Origin: Polaromonas sp.
Lineage (GTDB): Bacteria > Pseudomonadota > Gammaproteobacteria > Burkholderiales > Burkholderiaceae_C
NCBI RefSeq assembly: GCF_016185115.1
Contig: NZ_JACPOF010000021.1
Span: forward strand, 1 to 64,000
Reading direction: 5' to 3'
Length of the DNA: 64,000 nucleotides
Positions 1 to 9,347 of the stretch are shown here, piece by piece. Both the position numbers and the translations under genes were made by a program. The notes below the pieces were generated by a model, which was not told the DNA's origin, made no database searches, and worked only from the letters and a program-made list of their open reading frames with translations. Each line of letters opens with the position of its first letter. Position 1 is the first letter of the stretch.

Positions 1-2465
1 AGCGTGATGGTGTTGCCGTTGCCGCCTGCCTGGCTGGCGCCCACGCCGGCCGTCCCGCTGGCTGTGATGGTGCTGGTGCCCAACGCAATGCCTGCGCCTG
101 TGATGCTCACCGTGCCCGCATTGCGCCCCGCATTCGTGGCCAGTGCAGCGCCACCTGAGGCGGCGATATTGCCGCTGCCTGCAGTACCGAGTGCGCTAAG
201 CGAGACGTTGCCGCCATGGCCCATGGTGCCGCCCGTGGTGGTGATGGCGCCTGTGCTGAGGCTGCCTGCAGCAGTATTGGTGACACTCACACTGCCGGCT
301 GTTCCGCCTGCGCCTGCACCGACTGCATTGCCCGTCTGCGCAATCAGTGCGCCTGTGCTGATGTTGCCGGTGCCGCTGTTGGCGAGCGTGATGCTGCCTG
401 CGGAACCGCCTGCGCTGTTGCCCGTGCCGCCTGCGCCGCCCGAAGCAGTGATGGTGCCCGTGGTGAGGCCGCCTGTTGATGTCAGGTTTACTGTGCCGCC
501 GGTACCGCCGGCCTGCCCTGCGCCATTGCCTGCGCTGCCGCTGGCAGTGATCGCGCCGGTGCTGATGCTTGTGCCCGTGATGCTCACCGTACCGGCATTG
601 CGGCCCACCGTGCCCGCGCCCGCCGTGCCGCCTGTGGCTGTCACGGCCGCAGCCAGCGTAACGGCACCGGCAGACGTAATTTCCACATTGCCAGCATTGG
701 CGCTGGCTGCGCCCGTCGCATTGATGGTGCCCGCCGCGTTGCTGGTGACTGAAGCGCCTGACAGTGTGATGCCACCGGCCTGCGAACTCACCCCGGCATT
801 GATTGCCAGAGCGCCCACACCGCTGGCATCGGCATCGGCTTTCAGGTTGATGGCGCCTGTGCCCGTCGTGCTCAATGCCGCACTGACGGTGATGTTGTTA
901 TTCGCCTCCATGGAGACGCTCTTGTTGGCGGCGACTGCAAAGGCGCTGCTGACCGTGATGTCGTTGGTAGCCTGCAGCGTGATGTTGCCCGCGACGGCAT
1001 TGAGCGTACCCACCGACACGGTCTGCGTGGTGCCGGCCTGCGCGGCAAAGGTGCTGACGTCGGCATAAGCAGCCGCGCCTGCTGCAGCCACAATGATATT
1101 GAGCGGGTCCAGCAACAGGGTGCCTGCCTGGCCATTGGCCGCACTCAGGTTGGCGGTGCCGTCAAAAGCGAGATTCTGTTTGCCCGAGACTTCTGCAAAA
1201 CCGCCATTGCCCGATTGCGCGCCGCCGGTGGCCTTGATGTCGCCATAAAAGCCGGTGGCGCCATCTGCCCAGACGATGGCCTTGCCGCCGTTGCCGCTGC
1301 TTGCAGCGCTCACGTCGATGGCCGCACCCTGTGCGACCAGCGTGAGCGATGCATTCTGCTCGGTCCCCTTGCCCTGGTAGTTGCCACCCACCAGAACAGT
1401 GCCGCCGCCGGCTTGACCCGAGGCGTCAAGCCGCGCACCGGATTCCAGCGCAACCTTGTCCCCCAGCACCTTGATCGTGCCGCCGGACTGGCCGCTGGCA
1501 GCGCCCGATGCAGTCAGTTGCCCGGCCACCCTGACCACGCCCGATGGTCCGCCGCTCAGGACAATCATGCCGTCACGCTCGGTTGCAGTGTTGGCGCGAA
1601 CCACACCTGTCTGGTTGATGACGGTGGCCATCGCATCGCCAACCGAACTTGCCAGCAAGGCAATCTGGCCGCCGTCGGCGAGGATATTGCCGCTGTTGAC
1701 AACCGCCGCGTTCGCCGCCGCAGCATCTACGGAAAAACGCACCAGCCCCGTGCCCGATGTGTCTATGGTCGCGCGATTGCCGGCAAGCAGGCCAACAGAC
1801 CCTGCATCTGCCCTGATCGTGCCTGTATTGCCGACCTTTGGGGCCGCCAGCAATACATAGCCACCACGTTTGGCGTCGATGTTGCCGTGGTTATCAACCG
1901 GCCCGCCACCGATACCGCTGAAGGTATAACGGCCCGCCATGAAGTCGTCGTTGCTGATGGCCAGGCTGGATGCCACCAGCCCGCCCACGCTGACCTGCGC
2001 GCCAGGGGCAAACATCACGCCCGACGGGTTGATCAAAAAGACCTGGCCATTGGCGTTCAGGGAACCGTAAATCGACGAGGCGTCATTGCCAATCACCCGG
2101 TTGAGGGCCACCGATGTTGCAGCAGGCTGTACAAACTGCACCGACTGGCCTGTGCCGATATTGAAGGTCTGCCAGTTCAGCGCCGCCTTGTCGGTCGCCT
2201 GGTCGATGCGCATGCTGTTGGCCGTCGGCGTGCTGACGGTGGCCTGGCCGGCGACAACCACGCCGCCGGTTGGCAGGTCAGCTCTCGACAGCGGCGATAC
2301 CAGTGCGAGCAGGCTGCTCAGCAGGAATGACAGGGACCGGCCGGTGCGGATACGGTAGGTCGCCGTCAGCTTGCGGGAGAGCCTGATGACCACCGTGCGC
2401 ACGGACCACGGCCGGTAACGGCGTTTGCCGTAAGCGGATGGCGGAGCGTTGCGCGTGGAGGTCAT
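1..2465 (-). CDS. FhaB-like two-partner secretion exoprotein (TpsA), C-terminal part off the window
   Basis: An open frame runs on the minus strand from an ATG at 2465 through position 1 with no stop, so the 3' end is missing. The first ~60 residues are basic and then hydrophobic, an extended signal region as in large TpsA proteins. A TPS secretion domain follows, with the hallmark NPSGVMFAPGAQVSVGG at about residues 145-161. From about residue 400 on the protein is low-complexity Gly/Ala/Ser/Thr with imperfect repeats of the type GGTVNLTSTGGLTTGTITASG, expected of a secreted beta-helix. The gene starts 39 bases after the stop of the transporter gene, so the two form a TpsB-TpsA operon. Family knowledge: such proteins are exported by their partner and act as adhesins, cytolysins or contact-dependent toxins; which applies cannot be told without the C-terminus. 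Confidence 0.9.
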   Translation of the reverse strand, partial: MTSTRNAPPSAYGKRRYRPWSVRTVVIRLSRKLTATYRIRTGRSLSFLLSSLLALVSPLSRADLPTGGVVVAGQATVSTPTANSMRIDQATDKAALNWQTFNIGTGQSVQFVQPAATSVALNRVIGNDASSIYGSLNANGQVFLINPSGVMFAPGAQVSVGGLVASSLAISNDDFMAGRYTFSGIGGGPVDNHGNIDAKRGGYVLLAAPKVGNTGTIRADAGSVGLLAGNRATIDTSGTGLVRFSVDAAAANAAVVNSGNILADGGQIALLASSVGDAMATVINQTGVVRANTATERDGMIVLSGGPSGVVRVAGQLTASGAASGQSGGTIKVLGDKVALESGARLDASGQAGGGTVLVGGNYQGKGTEQNASLTLVAQGAAIDVSAASSGNGGKAIVWADGATGFYGDIKATGGAQSGNGGFAEVSGKQNLAFDGTANLSAANGQAGTLLLDPLNIIVAAAGAAAYADVSTFAAQAGTTQTVSVGTLNAVAGNITLQATNDITVSSAFAVAANKSVSMEANNNITVSAALSTTGTGAINLKADADASGVGALAINAGVSSQAGGITLSGASVTSNAAGTINATGAASANAGNVEITSAGAVTLAAAVTATGGTAGAGTVGRNAGTVSITGTSISTGAITASGSAGNGAGQAGGTGGTVNLTSTGGLTTGTITASGGAGGTGNSAGGSAGSITLANSGTGNISTGALIAQTGNAVGAGAGGTAGSVSVTNTAAGSLSTGAITTTGGTMGHGGNVSLSALGTAGSGNIAASGGAALATNAGRNAGTVSITGAGIALGTSTITASGTAGVGASQAGGNGNTIT

Positions 2466-2504
2466 GATGTCAGGATGTGCGGGTGTGCAGTCAGGCTGCA
2501 AGCC

Positions 2505-4238
2505 CTAGAACCACTTCTGGGCCGACAGCCAGGCGCGCGGACTGCGGTCTGCATCGCCGGTCGTGGGCAAGGCAGGCGTGGTTCGCCATGCAAGGTGAGT
2601 CTTGATGAGGAAGTTGCCAATGCGGCCCAACATGAAACCCAGGCCCACCGAACTCAGCGTGATGCCGTTGGCCGAGCCCGGTATGGGGGGACCTTCCTGG
2701 TTCAGCCTGACCTGGCCATAGTCATAAAAGGCCAGCAGGCTGACGGGTTCGGACAGCAGGGACACTGCGGACGGCAACTGATAGCGGTATTCAAGATTGA
2801 ACATGGTGCCGGAGTCGCCAATGCCTTCGCCGACCGGGTAGCTGCGCACGCCGTTGGGGCCGCCCAATGCCATTTTTTCTGCAGAGCTGAGGTTTTTTGA
2901 AGCGATTTGCGTCTGGGCAGTGAAGTAAAGGCTGGAAGCGCCGCCAAAAAACTGGACACGCTGGTACTCGGCGTTCAGTTTGCGAAAGGCGCCGGCAGTA
3001 TGCAGGCCACCAAAACCCTGGTCTAGCGCCATGTCGGCCGGGTCCAGCGTCAGGCGTCCCAGGGTGCTGCTGAGCGAGTAGCTGTTCGACGCCGTCAAGT
3101 CCGCCAGGCGATCAACGAAATTGCCCGACAGGCCGGCACGCAGGGAGATCATCTCGCGTTCGCTTTTCAGCAGTGGTGTGGTCGTCCTGTCGAGAAGGCG
3201 CTTATGGTCGGCGCTGACCTGCAGGTACGCATTGTTTTCGCGCCCGCGGACCAGCGGGTGGGACATACTCAGGCCGAACAGGTCTGCCTTGCCGCTGGCG
3301 CCCAGCGCGGCGAACTGTTTGCCCAGCGCGTAATTGAGACGGGCTGCATTCAAGCCGACGCGTGTACCCCATCCACCCACCGGCAGGGACCAGGCGGCAC
3401 GGTAGAGGTTTGAGCCGGCCTGGTCGCCGATCTGGCCGCCCAGTGACAGCACATCGCCCCGGCCCGTCAGGTTGTTGATGTTCAGATTGGCCGAGGCATG
3501 TACTGCGCCGGCAGCACTGGCGCCGTAGTTGTCGGCGCTGACAGAGCCCTCCGTCCCGGGCCCCCGGCTGGTGATGGCAACGCGGACATTGGCCTCACCC
3601 GGATTTTCGCCGGGCTCAACCACGGCGCTGGCGTCATAACCGGCCAGGTCGCGCAGCAGCAGTATGGGTTTGTCGAGGCCGTATTCGGTGACGGCGTCGC
3701 CCCTGGTCATGTGCCTTGCCATCACTTCTTCAGCAAAACTTCTGGAGATGCCGCTGCCGTCGCCCTGAACCTCGACAGTGGTCTTGCCGATTTTGGCTTC
3801 AATTACCCGGATGGTGACCGTGCCGCCGGTAGCCGCGAGGGTCTGCTCGGGCAGGTAAGCCTCGGTCAGCAGGTAACCTTTGGATCGGTAGTAGTTGCTG
3901 ATGGTCGTTGCCGCAGCCGTCAGTCCGGCGATATCGACCGGCTGGTCCACAAACCTGGCGAGCAGCGCATTCAACTCGTCGAAAGAAAAAATCGTGTTGC
4001 CGGTCAGCCTGAATGCCTTGGGCGTGATGCGGACATTGGCGGTTGCAGCAGGTGCCGGTTTTGCATCCGGCAGGGAAATGCGTGGCTCGCCCTGGCGGGG
4101 AAGCACGGGGGCCGGAGGCTGCGATTCAAGCAGGGTTCCGGCGTTGGGTCGCGTCTGGGACGAAGCTGTATCAGCGCCGAAGGCCATAAGGCCCAGCGCA
4201 AACAACTGACCAAGCGTGGCAGGACGGGAAAATATCAA
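2505..4238 (-). CDS. ShlB/FhaC/HecB-family two-partner secretion transporter (TpsB)
   Basis: 577 residues, the usual TpsB length. The N-terminus looks like a signal peptide, followed by a proline-rich linker, POTRA-type domains (about residues 50-200) and a C-terminal 16-strand Omp85 barrel ending in Trp-Phe, a typical outer-membrane terminus. The conserved loop-6 motif appears as GPNGVRSYPVGEG near residue 463 and keeps its arginine. Role (family knowledge): outer-membrane pore that recognises the TPS domain of its cognate exoprotein and exports it from the periplasm. The downstream gene encodes that exoprotein, which supports the assignment. The first codon of the open frame is TTG with no clear ribosome-binding site, so the exact start is uncertain. 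Confidence 0.93.
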   Translation of the reverse strand: MIFSRPATLGQLFALGLMAFGADTASSQTRPNAGTLLESQPPAPVLPRQGEPRISLPDAKPAPAATANVRITPKAFRLTGNTIFSFDELNALLARFVDQPVDIAGLTAAATTISNYYRSKGYLLTEAYLPEQTLAATGGTVTIRVIEAKIGKTTVEVQGDGSGISRSFAEEVMARHMTRGDAVTEYGLDKPILLLRDLAGYDASAVVEPGENPGEANVRVAITSRGPGTEGSVSADNYGASAAGAVHASANLNINNLTGRGDVLSLGGQIGDQAGSNLYRAAWSLPVGGWGTRVGLNAARLNYALGKQFAALGASGKADLFGLSMSHPLVRGRENNAYLQVSADHKRLLDRTTTPLLKSEREMISLRAGLSGNFVDRLADLTASNSYSLSSTLGRLTLDPADMALDQGFGGLHTAGAFRKLNAEYQRVQFFGGASSLYFTAQTQIASKNLSSAEKMALGGPNGVRSYPVGEGIGDSGTMFNLEYRYQLPSAVSLLSEPVSLLAFYDYGQVRLNQEGPPIPGSANGITLSSVGLGFMLGRIGNFLIKTHLAWRTTPALPTTGDADRSPRAWLSAQKWF

Positions 4239-4540
4239 TGAAAAGGACGGTGGTTGAGGTATAGCCTATGAAACAGATTACTTCTGTTAACAATTTTTAT
4301 AGCTATTCACCCGCATGTCCATTGATTTGTCCGGTATTTGCCAATTCCAGATGTAACGCAAGCGTATTTGTACAATTTGCCACAGTTCTCCCGAGTCCTG
4401 CGGCACCAGAAGCCCCTTTTCACCTTACAGACTCGGGTTGGCAGCTCGGTGTTGTGGGCCATGTCTGCTACAAAAACAGAAGCGTCACGCTGTTTTGACC
4501 GTGGGCTTTTGCGTCCCGGGCGAACGCCGGACGGACGCGG
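4239..4540. other. Intergenic region upstream of the TPS operon
   Basis: About 300 bases between the start of the transporter gene and the end of the next minus-strand gene. It is more AT-rich than its surroundings near 4265-4380 and presumably holds the TPS operon promoter, but I see no convincing -35/-10 pair, no structured RNA and no supported ORF. Confidence 0.4.
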
Positions 4541-5098
4541 CTAAACCGCAGCAAGGTGCCTGGCAGGTATCCAGCCCTCAAAGATCGGCAGCAGGCTGTT
4601 GATGCGGCGCGAGGCTTCACTCTGCCCGCGTTGACGCGCCACGCACTGGTAGATGTCGCTGCGAAGCAACCACAACTCGGTGACGGAATCGGCTGAAGAA
4701 ATCCGGTCTTCAATACTCAGGCGCCCCGCGCCATCGCGGCAGTCATCCAGCACCATGAGCAGCTGTTTTTTGACGTCTGCCAGGGAGCATGGCCCACCCC
4801 TGTCCGGAGTTGCTGCGCGCCCTTCGGGGACAGTTGCCTGACCGGTCACGGCCCGCCTCACCTTGGCCAGCATGCCGGAGGGCTGTAGGGAGCTTGAGAA
4901 GAACCCCTGCCAGGAAGAAGAGGAAGAAGAGGACGCCGAACGACTGGATACGGGTTCAGCGCCGGCTTCCGGTCGGGGTTGGGGAATGGTCTGGCCCGTC
5001 ACGCAGACACCCTGCCATTTAGCGACGCGCACATGCCGCGCACCGTCATGAGAAAAATCATGTCGTCTCCCCGTTTTTGTACTTTGCGTCTCAAACAC
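4541..5098 (-). CDS. Hypothetical protein with serine-rich N-terminal linker
   Basis: 185 residues if the GTG at 5098 is used; another in-frame GTG at about 5026 would give a protein beginning VRVAKWQG. Residues 50-70 include an uninterrupted run of seven serines, and the N-terminal 100 residues look disordered. The C-terminal half (about residues 105-180) is predicted helical, with a hydrophobic/charged pattern and the stretch LWLLRSDIYQCVARQRGQSE, and seems the conserved part. No signal peptide or membrane segment. I do not recognise a family. Upstream lies an 8-base inverted repeat (5141-5148/5170-5177) and a family B repeat. Reality of the gene is supported by the structured C-terminus rather than by a known domain. 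Confidence 0.55.
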   Translation of the reverse strand: MFETQSTKTGRRHDFSHDGARHVRVAKWQGVCVTGQTIPQPRPEAGAEPVSSRSASSSSSSSWQGFFSSSLQPSGMLAKVRRAVTGQATVPEGRAATPDRGGPCSLADVKKQLLMVLDDCRDGAGRLSIEDRISSADSVTELWLLRSDIYQCVARQRGQSEASRRINSLLPIFEGWIPARHLAAV

Positions 5099-5195
5099 TG
5101 CGGCAAGGCACTTTCGCTCCAGCCCACTCGCTCAGCGAATGTAACCATTTGTTGCCCGGTGCTGATGCCATGGTTACCCTAGGACATCAGACGTC

Positions 5196-5387
5196 CAAAA
5201 TTAATATGAAAGTTTGCATTTGGCTCGAAAGTTAACTTCCTTGTTAACTTTCAGGATTTTTACCGGCTGCCGACAGTTGTTGACCGGAAAAACCCTTCAA
5301 AATCATCGGAAAGAGCCTGTTTTCGACCATCAATCGGGCCACAGCCCTTTAAATACACGCGCAAGCAGCTATTGAATTAATAGCATT
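5196..5387 (+). repeat. Family B dispersed repeat, copy 1
   Basis: First of four copies of an element of about 190 bp. It carries the paired GTTAACTT/TTGTTAACTTT motif at 5231-5251, a diverged middle part, then CCCTTTAAATACACGCGCAAGC followed by the terminal hairpin GCTATT-gaatt-AATAGC (5368-5384). It lies between the hypothetical gene and maeB. This is the most diverged copy in its left half. Confidence 0.75.
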
Positions 5388-5600
5388 TATACTTCATCAA
5401 ACTGCTGGTCAACCGAACATACGCGCCTGTTCTGGCCTCCCACGAAGACTGAAACGGGGTTGTTGCCGGTTTTACGTCACATCTGGTTACACCCACGTCT
5501 TTGCGTAGATTCACCTACTAGGGTTTCCCCCAAAGCGGCCTACAATCGCCAACCCTACAAAAAATCGCCGGTCAGCCGACCGCGCCCGTGGAGACTTTTG

Positions 5601-7919
5601 ATGCCGACAACACCCCCCGCAACGCCTGGCAACCGCGAGGAAAAGCGCGCAGAACTGCGCCGCGCTGCGCTTGAATACCATGAGTTTCCCACCCCCGGCA
5701 AGATCGCCATCGCAGCCACCAAGCAGCTGACCAACCAGCGCGACCTGGCGCTCGCCTACTCGCCCGGCGTGGCCGCCCCCTGCGAAGAAATCGTCAAGGA
5801 CCCCAACAACGCCTTCAAGTACACCAGCCGCGGCAACCTGGTGGCCGTCATCACCAACGGCACCGCCGTGCTGGGCCTGGGCGACATCGGCCCGCTGGCC
5901 TCCAAGCCGGTGATGGAGGGCAAGGGCGTGCTGTTCAAGAAGTTCGCCGGCGTTGACGTCTTCGACATCGAGATCGACGAGAAAGACCCGGCCAAACTGG
6001 TCGAGATCATCGCCTCGCTGGAGCCGACCTTCGGTGCCATCAACCTCGAAGACATCAAGGCGCCCGACTGCTTTTATGTAGAGCGCGAGCTGCGCAAGCG
6101 CCTGAAGATCCCGGTCTTTCATGACGACCAGCACGGCACCGCCATCACCGTGGGCGCGGCAGTGCTCAACGCACTGAAGGTGGTCAACAAGGCCCCCGGC
6201 CAGGTCAAGCTGGTCACTTCGGGTGCAGGCGCTGCGGCGCTGGCCTGCCTGAACCTGCTGCTCAAGCTCGGCATACAGCGCGAGAACGTCTATGTGACCG
6301 ACCTCGCCGGCGTGGTTTACGAAGGCCGCACCGAACTGATGGACGAGGACAAGATCCAGTTCGTGCAGAAAACCGATGCCCGCTCCCTGAGCGATGTCAT
6401 TGAGGGCGCGGACATCTTTCTGGGCCTTTCCGCCGGTGGTGTGCTCAAGAAAGAAATGGTCGCCAAAATGGCGGCGCGCCCCATCATCCTGGCGCTGGCC
6501 AACCCCAACCCCGAGATCTCGCCGGAAGACGTGAAGGCCGTGCGTGACGACGCCATCATCGCCACCGGCCGTACCGACTACCCCAACCAGGTCAACAACG
6601 TCCTGTGTTTCCCCTACATCTTCCGCGGCGCACTGGATGCAGGCGCCTCCACCATCACTGTGGAAATGGAAATTGCGGCTGTACACGCGATTGCCGAGCT
6701 CGCCCAGGCCGAGCAGAGTGAAGTGGTGGCTGCCGCCTATGTCGGCGAAAAGCTGGCCTTCGGCCCTGAATACCTGATCCCCAAGCCGTTTGACCCGCGG
6801 CTGATGATGAAGATTGCGCCTGCCGTGGCGAAAGCTGCGGCAGAAAGCGGCGTCGCGCTGCGCCCGATTGCCGACCTGGACGCCTACCGCGAGAAGCTGC
6901 AGAGCTTTGTCTACGCCTCCGGCTCGGTGATGAAGCCGATTTTTGCAGCCGCCAAGGCTGCATCCCGCAAGCGCATCGCCTATGCAGAGGGCGAAGAAGA
7001 ACGCGTGCTGCGTGCCTGCCAGATCGTCGTTGATGAGGGCGTAGCCCGCCCGACGCTGATAGGCCGCCCCGCCATCATTGCGCGGCGCATCGAGCAGTTC
7101 GGCCTGCGCCTGAAGGAAGAGCTGGATTACGACGTCGTCAATGTCGAGCAGGACCACCGCTACCGCGACTTCTGGCAAACCTACCACCGCATGATGGAGC
7201 GCAAGGGCGTGACGGTGCAGATCGCCAAGATCGAGATGCGCCGCCGCCTGACCCTGATTGCCGGCATGCTGCTGCAAAAAGGCGACGTGGACGGCCTGAT
7301 CTGCGGCACCTGGGGCACCACGGCCCACCACCTTGATTACCTCGACCAGGTCATTGGCAAGCGCGAAGGCGTCAACACCTATGCCTGCATGAACGGCCTG
7401 CTGCTGCCCGGCCGGCAGGTGTTTTTGCTCGACACCCATGTCAACTACGACCCGACGGCCGAACAGCTGGCCGAGATCACCACCATGGCGGCTGAAGAGA
7501 TGATGCGCTTCGGCATCAAGCCCAAAGCGGCCCTGCTGTCACATTCAAACTTCGGCTCGTCCAGCCTGCCCAGCGCCATGAAGATGCGCAAGACGCTCGA
7601 ATTGCTGCGCGAGAAGGCGCCATGGCTGGAAGCCGACGGCGAAATGCACGGTGACATGGCGCTCGATGAAGATGCCCGTGCACTGATCATGCCCAACAGC
7701 ACGCTGGCCGGCGAGGCGAATTTACTGGTCCTGCCCAATATTGATGCAGCCAATATTTCCTACAACCTGCTCAAGACTGCCGCTGGCGGCAACATCGCCA
7801 TCGGCCCGGTTTTGCTGGGGGCCAACAAACCCATGCACATCCTGACCGCGACCGCCACCGTCAGGCGGATTGTCAATATGACAGCGCTGACTGTCGCAGA
7901 CGCCAACGCGGCACGGTGA
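5601..7919 (+). CDS. maeB: NADP-dependent malic enzyme with C-terminal phosphotransacetylase-like domain
   Basis: 772 residues, matching the long MaeB class (about 760). It converts L-malate to pyruvate and CO2 with reduction of NADP, feeding anaplerosis and NADPH supply in the cytosol. Residues about 20-160 are the malic enzyme N-terminal domain ([10 protein letters not shown] near 52-61), with the metal-binding [10 protein letters not shown] near 172-181. The NAD(P)-binding domain follows ([13 protein letters not shown]). Residues about 430-760 form a phosphate acetyl/butyryltransferase-like domain, thought to be regulatory. The frame is open 141 bases further upstream, but the ATG at 5601 has a GGAG at 5591-5594 and starts the conserved part, so I prefer it. 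A TACAAT at 5541-5546 could be a -10 element. Single-gene unit. Confidence 0.95.
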   Translation: MPTTPPATPGNREEKRAELRRAALEYHEFPTPGKIAIAATKQLTNQRDLALAYSPGVAAPCEEIVKDPNNAFKYTSRGNLVAVITNGTAVLGLGDIGPLASKPVMEGKGVLFKKFAGVDVFDIEIDEKDPAKLVEIIASLEPTFGAINLEDIKAPDCFYVERELRKRLKIPVFHDDQHGTAITVGAAVLNALKVVNKAPGQVKLVTSGAGAAALACLNLLLKLGIQRENVYVTDLAGVVYEGRTELMDEDKIQFVQKTDARSLSDVIEGADIFLGLSAGGVLKKEMVAKMAARPIILALANPNPEISPEDVKAVRDDAIIATGRTDYPNQVNNVLCFPYIFRGALDAGASTITVEMEIAAVHAIAELAQAEQSEVVAAAYVGEKLAFGPEYLIPKPFDPRLMMKIAPAVAKAAAESGVALRPIADLDAYREKLQSFVYASGSVMKPIFAAAKAASRKRIAYAEGEEERVLRACQIVVDEGVARPTLIGRPAIIARRIEQFGLRLKEELDYDVVNVEQDHRYRDFWQTYHRMMERKGVTVQIAKIEMRRRLTLIAGMLLQKGDVDGLICGTWGTTAHHLDYLDQVIGKREGVNTYACMNGLLLPGRQVFLLDTHVNYDPTAEQLAEITTMAAEEMMRFGIKPKAALLSHSNFGSSSLPSAMKMRKTLELLREKAPWLEADGEMHGDMALDEDARALIMPNSTLAGEANLLVLPNIDAANISYNLLKTAAGGNIAIGPVLLGANKPMHILTATATVRRIVNMTALTVADANAAR

Positions 7920-8128
7920 AGCCTTTTTAGATAGTTTGCACTAACTTTTTAAGCCTTCCGGCGCCGGATCGGGTGCCTAATTTTTCAGCACCCCCTTGCC
8001 TTTTGAAGCCGGATGCGGCAAACTATCACTCTTGAAATTTAAGGGTTAACCCGAAATTTCCTTGGGATGCCTTCCGGTATTCAAAGGGTGTGCCGGTTCT
8101 GGCATTAAATTCAAAAAAGGTTTTTTTC
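7920..8128. other. Intergenic region maeB to RNase gene
   Basis: About 210 bases with short T and A runs but no clear rho-independent terminator, ORF or repeat. It presumably contains the promoter of the RNase-barstar pair. Confidence 0.3.
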
Positions 8129-8554
8129 ATGTTGCGCAACGGTTACCGGCATTGGCAGGAGATTGTTGCAGCGATGAAGCTGGCTCTTTTGGCCAGCCTG
8201 ATCAGTCTGACGGTTGTCAGCCCCAGCCTGGTGCAAGCCAGGGGGCCCCAAACCTCACGCCAGATTGACACCATTGCACTCACCCAGCTGCCGCCACAGG
8301 CGCGCGACATGATGACATTGATTTACCAGGGTGGTCCGTTTCGGTATGACAAGGACGGCACGGTTTTCGGCAACAGGGAGCGCATTCTTCCCGCCCAGAA
8401 CCGCGGCTACTACCGCGAGTACACCGTCAGGACGCCAAATGAACGCAGCCGGGGAGCCCGGCGCATCATTTGCGGTGGGGTCAAACCCGCCGCGCCTGAC
8501 AACTGTTATTACACGGACGACCACTATGCGAGTTTTCGCAGGATTTCCCGTTAA
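8129..8554 (+). CDS. Secreted barnase/RNase Sa-type guanyl-specific ribonuclease
   Basis: 141 residues with a signal peptide ending at VQA. The mature domain follows the microbial RNase (N1/T1/Sa) layout: LPPQARDMMTLIYQGGPF, VFGNRERILP, then the catalytic Glu in YYREYTV, the catalytic Arg in GARRI and the catalytic His in DDHYASF. All three expected catalytic residues are present. Family role: extracellular or periplasmic endoribonuclease cleaving after guanosine. A second possible start is the ATG at 8174 (MKLALLAS), which has an AGGAG upstream at long spacing and gives a more standard signal peptide; the start is therefore open. The next gene encodes barstar, the cytoplasmic inhibitor of this enzyme type, so the pair is self-protecting. 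Confidence 0.9.
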   Translation: MLRNGYRHWQEIVAAMKLALLASLISLTVVSPSLVQARGPQTSRQIDTIALTQLPPQARDMMTLIYQGGPFRYDKDGTVFGNRERILPAQNRGYYREYTVRTPNERSRGARRIICGGVKPAAPDNCYYTDDHYASFRRISR

Positions 8555-8620
8555 GCCCGGCCAACCGGGCAGGTGGTTGTTATTTTGAGTTTTGTTGACT
8601 TCATAGAAAGAGATGCGGAG

Positions 8621-9046
8621 ATGGATACACCACTTCGTAAGGATACTGATACGCCCCTCAAGGGTGTGCGGCCAAATATCGTGCAGTCCATTCGCGCTTT
8701 CCGCGTGCAGGACCTGCAGGATGCGGCTACGCACCTGAACCAGCACTTCCTGTACGCCAACCTGGGCAATGCCCAGAGCAAGCAGGACGTTCTGGACATG
8801 ATCGCGGCCCAGTACACCTTCCCCGCCCACTTCGGCAAGAATTTTGACGCCCTGTATGACTGCATGACGGACCTGGTTCACAAATCAGGCCCGCAACCCG
8901 GTTTTATCGTGGTGTTGGAGCAAATCCCGGCAAACGCGAAGTTTGACAAGGAAGCGCGCGAGCAGCTTCTGGACATCTTCAGGGATGCCGCGGACTACTG
9001 GGCGGATCGAAAGATACCGTTCCGGTGCTTCTATTCTTTTCTGTAG
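8621..9046 (+). CDS. Barstar-family ribonuclease inhibitor
   Basis: 141 residues. After a short leader, the region from about residue 18 reads as a barstar fold, with FRVQDLQDAATHLNQHF, then HFGKNFDALYDCMTDL (the inhibitor core) and a C-terminal IPFRCFYSFL strand. No signal peptide, so the protein stays in the cytosol, as required to protect against unsecreted RNase. It starts 66 bases after the RNase gene and is probably co-transcribed. The ATG at 8621 is preceded by AGAAAGAG and is preferred over upstream in-frame codons from 8573. Identification by family pattern; binding to the neighbouring RNase is inferred. Confidence 0.9.
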   Translation: MDTPLRKDTDTPLKGVRPNIVQSIRAFRVQDLQDAATHLNQHFLYANLGNAQSKQDVLDMIAAQYTFPAHFGKNFDALYDCMTDLVHKSGPQPGFIVVLEQIPANAKFDKEAREQLLDIFRDAADYWADRKIPFRCFYSFL

Positions 9047-9220
9047 CCCGCTCCCCGGAAATTGGCCAAGGGGATCGGGCTAATGAGGCCCAGAACGCAA
9101 TCGCAGAAGGCGAAGAAATCATGCCGACCGACAAACTGGTCGACGTGTCTCCGCTGGCTCTGCGCATGAGTAGCCCGTTCAATGCGGGTTACTGGCTGGC
9201 AGCAGCCTAGTAGTTATAGA

Positions 9221-9291
9221 GCCCCCACGTTCGCTCACTTCGTGTAGCTCTCTGCCCCCCAAGGGGGCTAATTTTCCCAGGGGCGGCCCGT
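9221..9291 (-). repeat. Family A dispersed GC-rich repeat, copy 1
   Basis: Begins GCCCCCACG, continues CACTTCGTGTAGC, then CTGCCCCCCAAGGGGGC and ends GGGGCGGCCCG. It matches seven other copies in the window and lies in the convergent gap between barstar and rsmA. Confidence 0.8.
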
Positions 9292-9312
9292 CGGAAAATT
9301 TTGCGTTTAGTT

Positions 9313-9347
9313 AAAAGCCCGGTCACTCACGTGATTCCGGGCTTTTT
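9313..9347. terminator. Bidirectional rho-independent terminator between barstar and rsmA
   Basis: AAAAGCCCGG and CCGGGCTTTTTT form a strong stem around a 14-base loop, with A residues before and T residues after, so it can end transcription from both convergent units. It reaches the stop codon of rsmA. Confidence 0.85.

Noticed and set aside
4..2358. Long plus-strand frames of Pro/Ala/Val-rich sequence
   Set aside because: Complement of the repetitive FhaB-like gene; low complexity arises from the Gly/Thr/Ala repeats on the other strand.
5495..5550. Sigma-70 promoter TTGCGT...TACAAT for maeB
   Set aside because: Spacing between the two boxes is 34 bases; only the TACAAT at 5541 remains as a possible -10.
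5511..7439. 642-residue minus-strand open frame
   Set aside because: Antisense shadow of maeB in GC-rich DNA; His/Gln/Gly-rich product with no domain, and the plus-strand gene is certain.
9025..9210. Possible 29-61 residue protein after barstar (MPTDKLVDVSPLALRM)
   Set aside because: No good ribosome-binding site and no family; overlaps the barstar 3' end. It could be a remnant, but the evidence is too thin.
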